Position numbers and translations under genes: made by a program
Shown here: positions 48,327-56,758 of the stretch, piece after piece
How the letters are laid out: each line of letters begins with the position of its first letter
Numbering within the stretch: the first letter of the stretch is position 1
Assembly (NCBI GenBank): GCA_017399685.1
Contig: JAFQBM010000028.1
Location: 228,122-292,121, forward strand
Direction: 5' to 3'
From: Lachnospiraceae bacterium
GTDB taxonomy: Bacteria > Bacillota > Clostridia > Lachnospirales > Lachnospiraceae
DNA length: 64,000 nucleotides
The notes under the pieces: generated by a model
The model's input: the letters and a program-made list of their open reading frames with translations, nothing else
Database searches by the model: none
What the model was told of the DNA's origin: nothing

Positions 48327-48373
48327 CACAATATATTGTGTTGCCAATTCTTACCTACACAATATTTAGTAGA
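48327..48373 (+). promoter_or_regulatory. Paired NrdR boxes
   Basis: CACAATATATTGTG (48327-48340) and ACACAATATTTAGTAG (48357-48372) match the NrdR-box pattern ACACwATATwTwGTGT; their centres are 31 bp apart, three helical turns. The second overlaps the nrdD -35. No gene encoding NrdR is in the window. Confidence 0.85.
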
Positions 48374-48398
48374 CAAACAAAATCAACTATGCTATAAT
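48370..48398 (+). promoter_or_regulatory. nrdD promoter
   Basis: TAGACA, 17-nt spacer, TATAAT. The leader (about 70 nt) contains the palindromic TTACTGTTCATGCATGAATAGTAA (arms 48419-48430 and 48431-48442), a relative of the 38604 palindrome. Confidence 0.75.
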
Positions 48399-48474
48399 GT
48401 CAACGTCCAAAAGATATATTACTGTTCATGCATGAATAGTAACAAAAACATTTAGGAATGAACGGAGAATGAAA

Positions 48475-50601
48475 ATGATAGTAATCAAAAGAGACGGACA
48501 TACTGTTCCATATGACCGTCAGAAAATTATCACTGCCATCAAGAAAGCAAATGCTGAAGTGGAACCAGCAGAAAAAGTGGATGATGAAACCATTGAACAT
48601 ATCGTAGAAGGAATTGAATCCAAAAATCGAAACCGTATGTTAGTGGAAGACATTCAGGATATTATTGAGCAAAATTTAATGGATCGCAAGAAATTTGTAT
48701 TGGCGAAGACTTATATTATTTATCGTTATACCAGAGAATTGGTTCGTAAAGCGAATACCACAGATGATTCTATCTTAAGTCTGATTAAAAACAGCAATAA
48801 AGATGTAATGGAAGAAAACTCAAATAAAAATGCTACCGTTGCATCTACCCAAAGAGACCTAATTGCTGGAGAAGTTTCCAAAGACTTAACAAGACGAATC
48901 TTGTTGCCGGAAAAAATATCCAAAGCGCATGAAGAAGGCATTCTGCATTTCCATGATGCAGACTACTTTTTACAGCCAATCTTTAATTGTTGTCTGATTA
49001 ACATTGGGGATATGCTGGATAATGGTACTGTTATGAATGGAAAACTAATCGAAAGTCCAAAAAGTTTCCAGGTAGCATGTACGGTAATGACCCAAATAAT
49101 TTCTGCGGTTGCCAGCAGCCAGTATGGTGGACAATCCGTAGATATTCGTCACCTTGGTAAATATCTAAGAAAAAGCTATCATAAATTTAAAAAGAATCTT
49201 ACTGAAAAATACCAGGGACAGTTACCGGATGATTTAATTGAACAAATCGTTACCGACCAGTTAAAAACGGAACTGAAATCCGGTGTACAAACCATCCAGT
49301 ATCAGATTAATACCTTAATGACTACCAATGGACAATCTCCTTTCGTTACTTTATTCTTAAATTTAGATAAAGATGACCCTTATATCGAAGAAAATGCTAT
49401 GATTATAGAGGAAATTCTTCGACAGAGACTAGAAGGAATCAAAAACGAAAAAGGAGTATACATTACTCCTGCTTTCCCTAAGTTAATCTATGTATTAGAT
49501 GAACATAACTGCTTAAAAGGCGGTAAATACGATTATATTACCGAATTAGCAGTCCGTTGTTCTGCAAAACGCCTTTACCCGGATTATATTTCTGCCAAAA
49601 AGATGCGTGAAAACTACGAAAACAACGTTTTCAGCTGTATGGGATGCAGAAGTTTCTTATCTCCATGGAAAGACGAGAATGGAAATTATAAATGGGAAGG
49701 CCGCTTTAACCAGGGTGTCGTAAGTATTAATCTTCCTCAAATTGGTATCATTGCAAAAGGCGATGAGGAATTGTTCTGGAAGCTTTTAGACGAACGTTTA
49801 CAGCTTTGTTATGAAGCCTTAATGTGCCGTCACCAATCCTTAAAAGGAATTCTATCTGATGTCAGTCCGGTTCATTGGCAATATGGTGCCATTGCACGAT
49901 TAAAGAGCGGAGAAGCCATCGATGAACTTTTAGAGGGTGGCTACTCTACTATTTCCTTGGGATACATTGGCTTATATGAAGTTACAAAACTTATGACAGG
50001 TCAAAGCCACACCACTCCAGGTGGATTAAAATTTGCCCTGAAACTAATGAATACTTTAAGAGAATATACCGACCGTTGGAAAGAAGAAACCGGAATTGCC
50101 TTCGGCTTATATGGTACTCCTGCCGAAAGCCTTTGCTATCGTTTTGCACGAATTGACAAAGAAAGATTTGGTACTATTGAAGATGTTACTGACAAGGGAT
50201 ATTACACCAACTCTTATCATGTAGATGTAAGAGAAAAAATCGACGCTTTTAGTAAGTTTACTTTCGAAAGCCAGTTCCAAAAAATCTCTTCCGGTGGTGC
50301 TATCTCCTATGTAGAAATCCCGAATATGCATAATAACATAGGTGCGTTAGAGGAAGTGGTAAAATTTATTTATGATAACATTCAGTATGCAGAATTCAAT
50401 ACAAAATCTGATTACTGCCATGTATGTGGCTTTGATGGAGAAATCGTTGTAAATGAAGACTTTGAATGGGAATGTCCAAATTGCGGAAATAAAGACCATA
50501 CGAAAATGAATGTTACAAGAAGAACCTGCGGTTACTTAGGCGAAAACTTCTGGAATGTTGGTAAAACAAAAGAAATCAAAGCAAGAGTGCTGCACTTATA
50601 A
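48475..50601 (+). CDS. nrdD: Anaerobic ribonucleoside-triphosphate reductase
   Basis: A 708-residue class III ribonucleotide reductase making dNTPs without oxygen. The N-terminal ATP-cone (KRDGHTVPYDRQKIITAIKKA) gives allosteric control. The catalytic barrel includes FHDADYFLQPIFNC and FSCMGCRSF. The C-terminal zinc ribbon has CHVCG and CPNCG pairs, and the glycyl-radical site is RRTCGYLGENFWN. The ATG at 48475 is seven nt from GGAG. It is controlled by NrdR boxes and partnered with nrdG. Confidence 0.97.
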   Translation: MIVIKRDGHTVPYDRQKIITAIKKANAEVEPAEKVDDETIEHIVEGIESKNRNRMLVEDIQDIIEQNLMDRKKFVLAKTYIIYRYTRELVRKANTTDDSILSLIKNSNKDVMEENSNKNATVASTQRDLIAGEVSKDLTRRILLPEKISKAHEEGILHFHDADYFLQPIFNCCLINIGDMLDNGTVMNGKLIESPKSFQVACTVMTQIISAVASSQYGGQSVDIRHLGKYLRKSYHKFKKNLTEKYQGQLPDDLIEQIVTDQLKTELKSGVQTIQYQINTLMTTNGQSPFVTLFLNLDKDDPYIEENAMIIEEILRQRLEGIKNEKGVYITPAFPKLIYVLDEHNCLKGGKYDYITELAVRCSAKRLYPDYISAKKMRENYENNVFSCMGCRSFLSPWKDENGNYKWEGRFNQGVVSINLPQIGIIAKGDEELFWKLLDERLQLCYEALMCRHQSLKGILSDVSPVHWQYGAIARLKSGEAIDELLEGGYSTISLGYIGLYEVTKLMTGQSHTTPGGLKFALKLMNTLREYTDRWKEETGIAFGLYGTPAESLCYRFARIDKERFGTIEDVTDKGYYTNSYHVDVREKIDAFSKFTFESQFQKISSGGAISYVEIPNMHNNIGALEEVVKFIYDNIQYAEFNTKSDYCHVCGFDGEIVVNEDFEWECPNCGNKDHTKMNVTRRTCGYLGENFWNVGKTKEIKARVLHL

Positions 50602-50647
50602 TCAATCCTCAAGGATTCCCATGAATCATTGAGAAGAAACAGGAAAA

Positions 50648-50724
50648 AGGGTATCAAACTTAGTTCCCATGATTTACTGATGAATCAGTTATTTGTGAAT
50701 CATTGTAACTTCATTTGATACCCT
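50648..50724 (+). other. Hairpin in the nrdD-nrdG spacer
   Basis: AGGGTATCAAA (50648-50658) and TTTGATACCCT (50714-50724) form an 11-bp stem closing a loop that holds smaller TGATT/AATCA stems. Without a U-tract it is more likely an mRNA-processing or stability element than a terminator. Confidence 0.45.
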
Positions 50725-50750
50725 AATCTTTCGATGATTGGAGTTTAATT

Positions 50751-51281
50751 ATGAATTATGCAGATATTAAATATTGTGATGTTGCGAATGGTCCCGGTGT
50801 CCGGGTTTCTTTATTTGTAAGTGGTTGCAATCATCACTGTCCCGGTTGTTTTAATCAGGAAGCCTGGGATTTTAATTATGGAAGTCTTTTTACCTACAGC
50901 ACCATGGAAACCATTTTTGGATATCTTGCTCCAACCTACATCCGTGGCTTATCTTTACTAGGCGGGGAACCTTTAGAACATGCAAACCAGATTGCACTTC
51001 TCCCCTTCCTAAAAGAAGTGAAAAGACGTTTCCCTGAAAAGGATATCTGGTGTTATACCGGTTATACTTTAGAAACAGATATCCTCGGAAAAATGTTTTC
51101 TGAATGGGAAGAAACCAAAGAATTTTTATCTTATATTGATATTCTGGTAGATGGACGTTTTATCCAAAAAGAAAAAGATGTAACTCTTCGCTTTCGTGGT
51201 TCCAGAAATCAAAGAATCATTGATTTAAAAGAAACTTTAAAACAAAACCAGACCGTATTATGGGACTTATCCCAAAAATAG
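50751..51281 (+). CDS. nrdG: NrdD-activating radical-SAM enzyme
   Basis: A 176-residue activase that installs the glycyl radical on NrdD. The radical-SAM motif is CNHHCPGC, preceded by GPGVRVSLFVSG; LSLLGGEPLE and WCYTGYTLE are further family landmarks. The position 150 nt after nrdD, across a hairpin, is the usual pairing. TTGGAG precedes the ATG. Confidence 0.96.
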   Translation: MNYADIKYCDVANGPGVRVSLFVSGCNHHCPGCFNQEAWDFNYGSLFTYSTMETIFGYLAPTYIRGLSLLGGEPLEHANQIALLPFLKEVKRRFPEKDIWCYTGYTLETDILGKMFSEWEETKEFLSYIDILVDGRFIQKEKDVTLRFRGSRNQRIIDLKETLKQNQTVLWDLSQK

Positions 51282-51294
51282 AAAGGATTTTATT

Positions 51295-51741
51295 ATGCAA
51301 CATTTTAACGTTCCAATAAAAAAATTAAAAGATACTGCTATCATACCAAGCTATGGTACTGACTTTTCAGCCGGTGCTGACCTTTATGCCTGCATCGATG
51401 CTCCGATTACTATTGCTCCTGGAGAAACCTATTTGGTTCCAACCGGAATTTCCATCGAGACTCCTGAAGGATATGGTGCTTTCCTTTTTGCAAGAAGCGG
51501 TTTAGCTACCAAAAAAGGGCTCGCTCCTGCCAACAAAGTGGGTGTGGTAGATTCTGATTACCGTGGAGAAGTAATGGTTGCTTTATATAACCAAAGCAAA
51601 GTCTCCGCTACCATTGAACCGCAAGAAAGAATTGCACAAATGGTTTTTCTGCCATATGTAGCAGCTAATTTTATCGAAGTAGAGGCACTTTCTGAAACAG
51701 TACGCGGAGAAGGCGGTTTTGGTTCTACCGGCACAAAATAA
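51295..51741 (+). CDS. dut: dUTP diphosphatase
   Basis: A 148-residue trimeric dUTPase. All five motifs are present: SAGADLYAC, ARSGLATKKG, NKVGVVDSDYRGE, PQERIAQMVF, and the C-terminal RGEGGFGSTG that closes over the nucleotide. It hydrolyses dUTP to dUMP, joining nrdDG in a DNA-precursor cluster. AGAAAGGA precedes the ATG, 13 nt after nrdG. Confidence 0.97.
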   Translation: MQHFNVPIKKLKDTAIIPSYGTDFSAGADLYACIDAPITIAPGETYLVPTGISIETPEGYGAFLFARSGLATKKGLAPANKVGVVDSDYRGEVMVALYNQSKVSATIEPQERIAQMVFLPYVAANFIEVEALSETVRGEGGFGSTGTK

Positions 51742-51745
51742 TAAA

Positions 51746-51846
51746 AAGGCTGTTGCATTGGGAAATATTTCAACAGGATATGGTATCTTAAAAGAAATTA
51801 ATATTTTATCCTTTGTTCTTTTCCTTAATGCCTCAGCCTTTTTATA
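51746..51846 (+). repeat. GGCTGTTGCA-type terminator repeat after dut
   Basis: AAAAGGCTGTTGCATT near 51746 pairs imperfectly with AATGCCTCAGCCTTTTT ending at 51846. It is the same motif as the nested repeats at 17638-17807, here as a single degenerate hairpin with a U-run. Confidence 0.6.
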
Positions 51847-51849
51847 ATT

Positions 51850-51897
51850 TATATGATGTGAGTGCCAAAAATAAATTTTGGCACTCACTGATATCAT
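51850..51897. repeat. Hairpin repeat, copy 1
   Basis: GTGAGTGCCAAAA (51858-51870) and TTTTGGCACTCAC (51876-51888) form a perfect 13-bp stem, with ATATGAT/ATATCAT flanks. Read on the minus strand, it closely matches the sequence at 53542-53590. It probably terminates the DUF1653 gene. Confidence 0.65.
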
Positions 51898-51919
51898 TTC
51901 TATAAACTAAGTACAATTT

Positions 51920-52417
51920 CTATCTGGATTTTTCGTATTTTTCCTTTGTCTCCAGAACTCTTCGAATGGCATCATATTTTTCAAATAAAGTTCCATCCAC
52001 CTCCGGAATATCCAAAGAAATGCAAATTGCATTTACTACATTATCATTTAAATCATTTCTCATAATATCCAATAATTCGATTTTTCTTTTCATACTCTTC
52101 GCATCTAAAAATTCTATTAATATATTGGATTTTGAATCCGCTTTCTCCCCATGTCCTTCCATTTCTACTTTATTTTCTTCCGCAAAAGGAGGTTCCACTT
52201 TTTCAAATCGGTATTCCTGAGTTACCTCAGGATATTTATCTTTATCCACTTTACTGATAAACATATCATACGGTCTTGCACAAACCTTATATTCTCCGTA
52301 TAATGCCTGATAAATTACTAAAGTCTCCTCTGTTTCCGAATGATGTGCCAATGTTATAATTTGATAATACTTCCCCTTAAAATGTCGGTAAAATTCCCCT
52401 GCCTTTACGACTCTCAT
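51920..52417 (-). CDS. DUF1653-domain protein
   Basis: A 165-residue protein. The N-terminal 65 residues are a DUF1653 domain (GEFYRHFKGKYYQIITLAHHSETEE, split over 7-31, then LVIYQALYG and ARPYDMFISKVD), a small beta domain of unknown function. The remainder is polar and helical and ends YDAIRRVLETKEKYEKSR. AGAGGAAAT precedes the ATG. No functional context. Confidence 0.85.
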   Translation of the reverse strand: MRVVKAGEFYRHFKGKYYQIITLAHHSETEETLVIYQALYGEYKVCARPYDMFISKVDKDKYPEVTQEYRFEKVEPPFAEENKVEMEGHGEKADSKSNILIEFLDAKSMKRKIELLDIMRNDLNDNVVNAICISLDIPEVDGTLFEKYDAIRRVLETKEKYEKSR

Positions 52418-52547
52418 GTTATTTCCTCTTTTCTATGTAATATTCGACTCATTTTGTTACTACTTTATCATATTTCACAAGAAGCCTCAAGTGTAAATGT
52501 TTCCTTTTCTTTTATAGGTGAATCTACGGAAAGAAATTTTCTATCTC

Positions 52548-52576
52548 TTGTAATTTAAATTCATTTTATGTATAAT
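52548..52576 (+). promoter_or_regulatory. Promoter of the transglycosylase gene
   Basis: TTGTAA, 17-nt spacer, TATAAT, followed by a leader of about 85 nt. Confidence 0.6.
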
Positions 52577-52664
52577 GAGAATGGTTGTTTATGACCAACT
52601 ACTTATTTGTAGAACACAACAGAAACGATTGATTCATTAAAAATGGAAAGGACTTAATTTACCT

Positions 52665-53501
52665 ATGAACGTATCATCCATTTATTCATTAGATAATATA
52701 CAGACCGAAACCAAAACCACCTCCACACAGGTTAATAATGAAGGAAATTCTTTCTCTTCTTATCTTTCTTGTGCCAAATCATTGGAGGATATTTTTCAGG
52801 ATGCAGCAGCCACCTACGATGTACCAGTTAATTTATTAAAGGCAGTTGCAAAAGCAGAATCAAATTTCGACCCAAATGCAGTTTCTCACTGTGGTGCCCA
52901 GGGCATTATGCAGTTAATGCCTGCTACTGCTTCTTATCTTGGCGTAGAGGATGCTTTTGACCCGGAACAAAATATCATGGGCGGTGCAAAATATCTTTCT
53001 AATCTGCTAAAAACTTATGACGGAGATGTTACACTTACCTTGGCAGCTTACAATGCCGGCAGTGGAAATGTAAAGAAATATGGAGGTGTTCCTCCATTTA
53101 AGGAAACCCAAAATTACATAAAAAAGATTTCCGGTTATTTAAATCAGGATTTTTCTCTGGATACCGTAATTTACACCACCAAGAATCCTTCTGATTCCTC
53201 TGCTGTTTCTGCTACTCGAGACACAACTGCAAAAAAGAATACTGCTACCCTGGTTTCTATCAATGATTCAAAGAATAATTCCTCTTATCATTCGGTAGGG
53301 TTATTAGGTGGATTTACCACTAATCAGAATCTCATTTCTGATTTAAGCTTTAATTATGATGATTATATGCGTTTTCTTGAAGCCTATACCGGATTATCTT
53401 TATTTGAAGAAGAGGAAGAAGAAAGCCACAATGCTTATAACACCGCAAAAGAAATGTTATCTTCCTCCGCCAGATGGAATCTGCTTCATGATAATACATA
53501 A
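52665..53501 (+). CDS. Lytic transglycosylase (SLT domain)
   Basis: A 278-residue protein with an SLT/goose-lysozyme-like domain at about residues 40-165: catalytic Glu in VAKAESNFDP, then GAQGIMQLMPATA, GGAKYLSNLL, LAAYNAGSGNVKKYGG and ETQNYIKKI. It cleaves peptidoglycan to 1,6-anhydro-muropeptides. There is no signal peptide or membrane helix; a polar N-terminal tail of about 40 residues precedes the domain, and about 110 Ser/Thr-rich residues follow, so export must be non-canonical or coupled to an apparatus. AAAGGA lies before the ATG. Confidence 0.9.
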   Translation: MNVSSIYSLDNIQTETKTTSTQVNNEGNSFSSYLSCAKSLEDIFQDAAATYDVPVNLLKAVAKAESNFDPNAVSHCGAQGIMQLMPATASYLGVEDAFDPEQNIMGGAKYLSNLLKTYDGDVTLTLAAYNAGSGNVKKYGGVPPFKETQNYIKKISGYLNQDFSLDTVIYTTKNPSDSSAVSATRDTTAKKNTATLVSINDSKNNSSYHSVGLLGGFTTNQNLISDLSFNYDDYMRFLEAYTGLSLFEEEEEESHNAYNTAKEMLSSSARWNLLHDNT

Positions 53502-53506
53502 AGTGC

Positions 53507-53535
53507 TTGACACTTTTAAGATTAACCCTTATTAT
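53507..53535 (+). promoter_or_regulatory. Promoter of the MutS2-like leader
   Basis: TTGACA, 17-nt spacer, TATTAT. The -35 lies in the AAAGTG-CTTGA-CACTTT hairpin that may also end the transglycosylase transcript. About 500 nt separate this promoter from the coding start at 54042. Confidence 0.75.
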
Positions 53536-53541
53536 AATATT

Positions 53542-53590
53542 ATGATATCAGTGAGTGGCAACATTTATATTTGATACTCATATCATATTA
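53542..53590. repeat. Hairpin repeat, copy 2
   Basis: ATGATATCAGTGAGTGGCA at 53542 and TGATACTCATATCATAT around 53572-53588 form an imperfect stem. The reverse complement of 51850-51897 shares most of this sequence. Confidence 0.6.
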
Positions 53591-53614
53591 TTAAATTTAA
53601 AAGGAGATTTTTGT

Positions 53615-53653
53615 ATGTTAAGTGTTGTAAAAATGGAGATTAGAATGAACTAA
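53615..53653 (+). CDS. Candidate 12-codon leader peptide
   Basis: ATG at 53615 has AAAGGAG eight nt upstream and encodes MLSVVKMEIRMN, then TAA. It lies shortly after the promoter and about 30 nt before the first structured terminator, the layout of ribosome-mediated attenuation leaders. Confidence 0.5.
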   Translation: MLSVVKMEIRMN

Positions 53654-53663
53654 ATAGTTTTTG

Positions 53664-53745
53664 GCAGATATCTTTTCGGGTATCCATGCATTCTGCATGG
53701 CTGTTTTTGTTATACCTCAAATCCAGAAAAAGATATTATTTCTGC
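53664..53745 (+). terminator. Leader terminator 1 with competing long-range stem
   Basis: CCATGCA-TTC-TGCATGG (53683-53700) is followed by CTGTTTTTGTT. It is enclosed by GGTAT/ATACC (about 53679-53716) and by a long-range stem GGCAGATATCTTTT (53663-53676) with AAAAGATATTATTTCTGCC (about 53727-53745). The nested stems could form alternative structures. Confidence 0.65.
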
Positions 53746-53824
53746 CCTACCCATTTTGCAATACGTTTCACAATATAATAGCCCGGACGATTCATTTATT
53801 TGAATCATCCGGTTTAGTATGAGA

Positions 53825-53852
53825 TGCATGGCAAAGCCATGCTGTTTTTTTG
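53825..53852 (+). terminator. Leader terminator 2
   Basis: GCATGGC-AAA-GCCATGC (53826-53842) is followed by TGTTTTTTTGC. A separate hairpin, CCGGACGATTCA with TGAATCATCCGG (53783-53812), stands just before it. Its stem repeats the CATGG sequence of terminator 1. Confidence 0.75.
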
Positions 53853-53953
53853 CTTAAAAAGTCCATGAAACATTCCATAACCAATGGAATCTAAACTCTG
53901 ATATGGCTTTTATTTATTGCGACAAAAACAATCTGCAGACTAGTACTACCCCA

Positions 53954-53998
53954 GGTTACAGTGAATCCTATTTGCAGGATGGCTGTAACCTTTTTTTA
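53954..53998 (+). terminator. Leader terminator 3, next to the coding start
   Basis: GGTTACAG (53954-53961) pairs with CTGTAACC (53983-53990), with an inner ATCCT/AGGAT stem, and is followed by TTTTTTTAT. It ends about 45 nt before the TTG start, after all visible promoter elements, so expression requires read-through. Confidence 0.85.
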
Positions 53999-54041
53999 TA
54001 TGACAAAAATATATAACAATGAAAATAAGGAGACTAAGAAA

Positions 54042-55967
54042 TTGAATCAATCAGAACATATTATAGAATTTGATAAAATAAAAGAATTATGGAAAAGTCA
54101 TGCGCTAACAGAAGCTGCGAAAGCAAAAATAGAAAGCATAACCCCCTGTTTAAATGAATTAGAGCTTCGTGTACTTCAAAGACAAACCAGCGAAGCAAAA
54201 CAAATCATAGAAAAATTCGGCACTCCACCACTACCATCATTAACAGATATTCCAAACATTATGGATACTGCCGAAAAAGAGGGATGTTTAACTCCAATCC
54301 AATTGGAAACTATGGAAACGATGCTTAGTGCTGTAAAACGTTTAAAAGATTATTTGAATCGTTGTAAAAACTATGATATTTCCCTTGCATATTATGAGGA
54401 AAATCTGGATTCCTGCGATGATATCCGGGATGCCATCCATCATCAGATACGAAATGAAAAAGTGGATGATTATGCCACCAGTTTATTATCTTCCATTCGA
54501 AAAGAACTGGCTGCCTTAGATACGAAAATCCGCGAAAAAGCGGAACAATTTATCCGGGCAAATAAAAACTATCTGGCAGAGTCTTTTACTACCATACGAA
54601 ATGGATATATCTGCATTCCGGTAAAAAAGGAACACCATCATAAGGTAAATGGAGTGGTTATGGATAAATCCTCCTCCGGTAATACCATTTTCGTAACTCC
54701 TTCTTCTGTTTATAAACATTATGAAACCCTTCAAATGCTAAGAATAGACGAAGAAAACGAGGAAATGCGTATTCGTTATACTCTAACCTCCATGATATTA
54801 GATGCAGCATCTATTTTAACTTCTAACATCGCAACCCTTGAAATGCTGGATTTTGCATTCTCTAAAGCAAAATTCAGTTTAGAATACAATGGAACAGAAC
54901 CACTTATCAACACAAAACGAAGAATCCATCTTCTGGATGCCAGACATCCTCTTATGGACAAAAATATCTGTGTCCCATTATGTTTTGATATTGGAAATGA
55001 CATAAAAGGAATTATCATTACCGGACCAAACACCGGCGGAAAAACCGTAACCCTAAAAACTGTCGCTTTATGCTGTATTATGGCACAATGCGGTCTACAG
55101 GTTCCTTGTAAAGAAGCGAATGTTTGTATGAATGCCAATTATTTATGTGATATCGGCGATGGGCAGAATTTGTCTGAAAACCTTTCTACTTTCTCCGCCC
55201 ACCTTAAAAACATTCTGCAAATATTAGATTCAGCAGGAAGTGAAAGTTTGGTGATTATGGACGAATTAGGTTCCGGAACTGACCCTACAGAAGGAATGGG
55301 AATCGCCATTGCGGTTATTGAAGAATTAAAGAAAAAGAACGCTTTATTCCTGATTACCACCCATTATCCAGAAATCAAGCAGTACGCAAAGGAAGAAACT
55401 TCTATTTTAAATGCCAGAATGGATTTTGACAAAGAAAATCTAAAACCTCTTTATAAACTTATTATCGGAGAATCCGGTGAAAGCTGTGCTTTTTCTATTG
55501 CGAAACGATTAGGAATGTCTGAATCCATGCTGCAGCGAGCAGCTATGGCAGCATATGGAGAAAATTATCATAAACATTTACCTTCTTTTGATTCTGAAAA
55601 TCAAGAAAATATGAAAAAGAAGAAATCAGTTTATGTTCCTAGCATTCAAAAAGAAAAGAAAAAAGAAACCTTTTCTTTCCAAAAACGTGCTTCTACGTTT
55701 CATTTAGGAGACAGTGTTATGGTATATCCTGATAAGAAAATAGGAATAGTTTGTGAAACTGCAAACGAAAAAGGATTTTTACGCATACAGTTAAAAGATA
55801 AAAAAATTCGGATCAACCATAAACGAATCAAACTCCATGTAGCAGCTACTGAGCTATATCCGGATGATTATGATTTTTCTATTATTTTCGATACGGTAGA
55901 AAATCGAAAACTGCGGCACCAGATGGAACGAAAATACGTTGAAGATGTACTGACAGAGGAAGAATAA
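54042..55967 (+). CDS. MutS2-like ATPase without Smr domain
   Basis: A 641-residue MutS2 paralogue. After an N-terminal helical clamp region comes the P-loop TGPNTGGKTVTLKT, the QNLSENLSTFSAHL segment, Walker B VIMDELGSGTDPTEG, and a KOW-like segment (LGDSVMVYPDKKIGIV). It ends DDYDFSIIFDTVENRKLRH with no Smr nuclease domain; Bacillus MutS2 is about 785 residues. MutS2 proteins are tied to recombination control and to collided ribosomes; this branch is uncharacterised to my knowledge. The TTG start at 54042 has AAGGAG nine nt upstream; the frame is open from 53961, but that part is the terminator. It sits behind a long attenuator-like leader. Confidence 0.88.
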   Translation: MNQSEHIIEFDKIKELWKSHALTEAAKAKIESITPCLNELELRVLQRQTSEAKQIIEKFGTPPLPSLTDIPNIMDTAEKEGCLTPIQLETMETMLSAVKRLKDYLNRCKNYDISLAYYEENLDSCDDIRDAIHHQIRNEKVDDYATSLLSSIRKELAALDTKIREKAEQFIRANKNYLAESFTTIRNGYICIPVKKEHHHKVNGVVMDKSSSGNTIFVTPSSVYKHYETLQMLRIDEENEEMRIRYTLTSMILDAASILTSNIATLEMLDFAFSKAKFSLEYNGTEPLINTKRRIHLLDARHPLMDKNICVPLCFDIGNDIKGIIITGPNTGGKTVTLKTVALCCIMAQCGLQVPCKEANVCMNANYLCDIGDGQNLSENLSTFSAHLKNILQILDSAGSESLVIMDELGSGTDPTEGMGIAIAVIEELKKKNALFLITTHYPEIKQYAKEETSILNARMDFDKENLKPLYKLIIGESGESCAFSIAKRLGMSESMLQRAAMAAYGENYHKHLPSFDSENQENMKKKKSVYVPSIQKEKKKETFSFQKRASTFHLGDSVMVYPDKKIGIVCETANEKGFLRIQLKDKKIRINHKRIKLHVAATELYPDDYDFSIIFDTVENRKLRHQMERKYVEDVLTEEE

Positions 55968-55999
55968 TTCAACATTCAAAAACAATGCTTTTAATATAA

Positions 56000-56058
56000 A
56001 GAAACCCTCATAAACGACATCGTTTTTATAAAAAACTTTGTTATTTATGAGGGTTTCT
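56000..56058 (+). terminator. Terminator of the MutS2-like gene
   Basis: AGAAACCCTCATAAA (56000-56014) and TTTATGAGGGTTTCT (56044-56058) form a perfect 15-bp stem with a loop of about 29 nt. The U-tract is short. Confidence 0.65.
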
Positions 56059-56150
56059 CCGTTTATTTTAGGGCTAATCAAATTTTATTCACGATTGTAT
56101 TTTGAAAACAAGTTCATTCATCTATATCTTATTCAAACTAAAAAATATAA

Positions 56151-56747
56151 TTACTTTCTATTTGACAGACTCTTTCCATGAATTTTTCCCATTATCATAA
56201 ATACCGATATTAAGATAATACTACTGTATCCGGCGTAAAAATAATCTTTTAGGTCTAGTAAAAATAGAACCATCAATATGCCGCTTTGGATACTAACAAT
56301 CCAACGGCTTACTTTTTTATAAACCCTTTGTTCCGTCTCATCTAAGGGTTTATTTTTACTTTCTACAGGGCTAAGCATCCATATAATAAGAAAAGAAACT
56401 ATCCCTATCGTAAGAATCCACGGCTCTTTCACTACTTTAAAAAACCAAGAATATGAATACACCGGAATCAGCAAAATAAGCAGTGATAGTATAAAACAGG
56501 TCAATTTACTTTTGCTGTGAATCCCACCACTGTAACTGCGAAGTGTGACACAGAATAACAGAAATATCAGTACCATCCCTAATCTTCCCGTTACAATACC
56601 AAGTACAACAGATGACAGAAAATTCCCCGCTAAAATGATGCCATTTTCGATTCCATAGCGGTATAAATCTACATCTTCTTTTGACGCAATTCCTTTATCT
56701 ACCATCTTACTGCTTAGTTTTTCTGAAAAATCAGCTATCAGATTCAT
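56151..56747 (-). CDS. agrB: AgrB-like peptide-processing membrane protease
   Basis: A 198-residue AgrB homologue with about five or six membrane helices, processing and cyclising the AgrD pro-peptide. The catalytic His and Cys fall at H77 (SGGIHS) and C84 (LTCF), the same positions as in staphylococcal AgrB; R70 (TLRSYSGG) is also kept. It starts 11 nt after agrD and ends the locus. Confidence 0.92.
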   Translation of the reverse strand: MNLIADFSEKLSSKMVDKGIASKEDVDLYRYGIENGIILAGNFLSSVVLGIVTGRLGMVLIFLLFCVTLRSYSGGIHSKSKLTCFILSLLILLIPVYSYSWFFKVVKEPWILTIGIVSFLIIWMLSPVESKNKPLDETEQRVYKKVSRWIVSIQSGILMVLFLLDLKDYFYAGYSSIILISVFMIMGKIHGKSLSNRK

Positions 56748-56758
56748 CTGATATGCCT

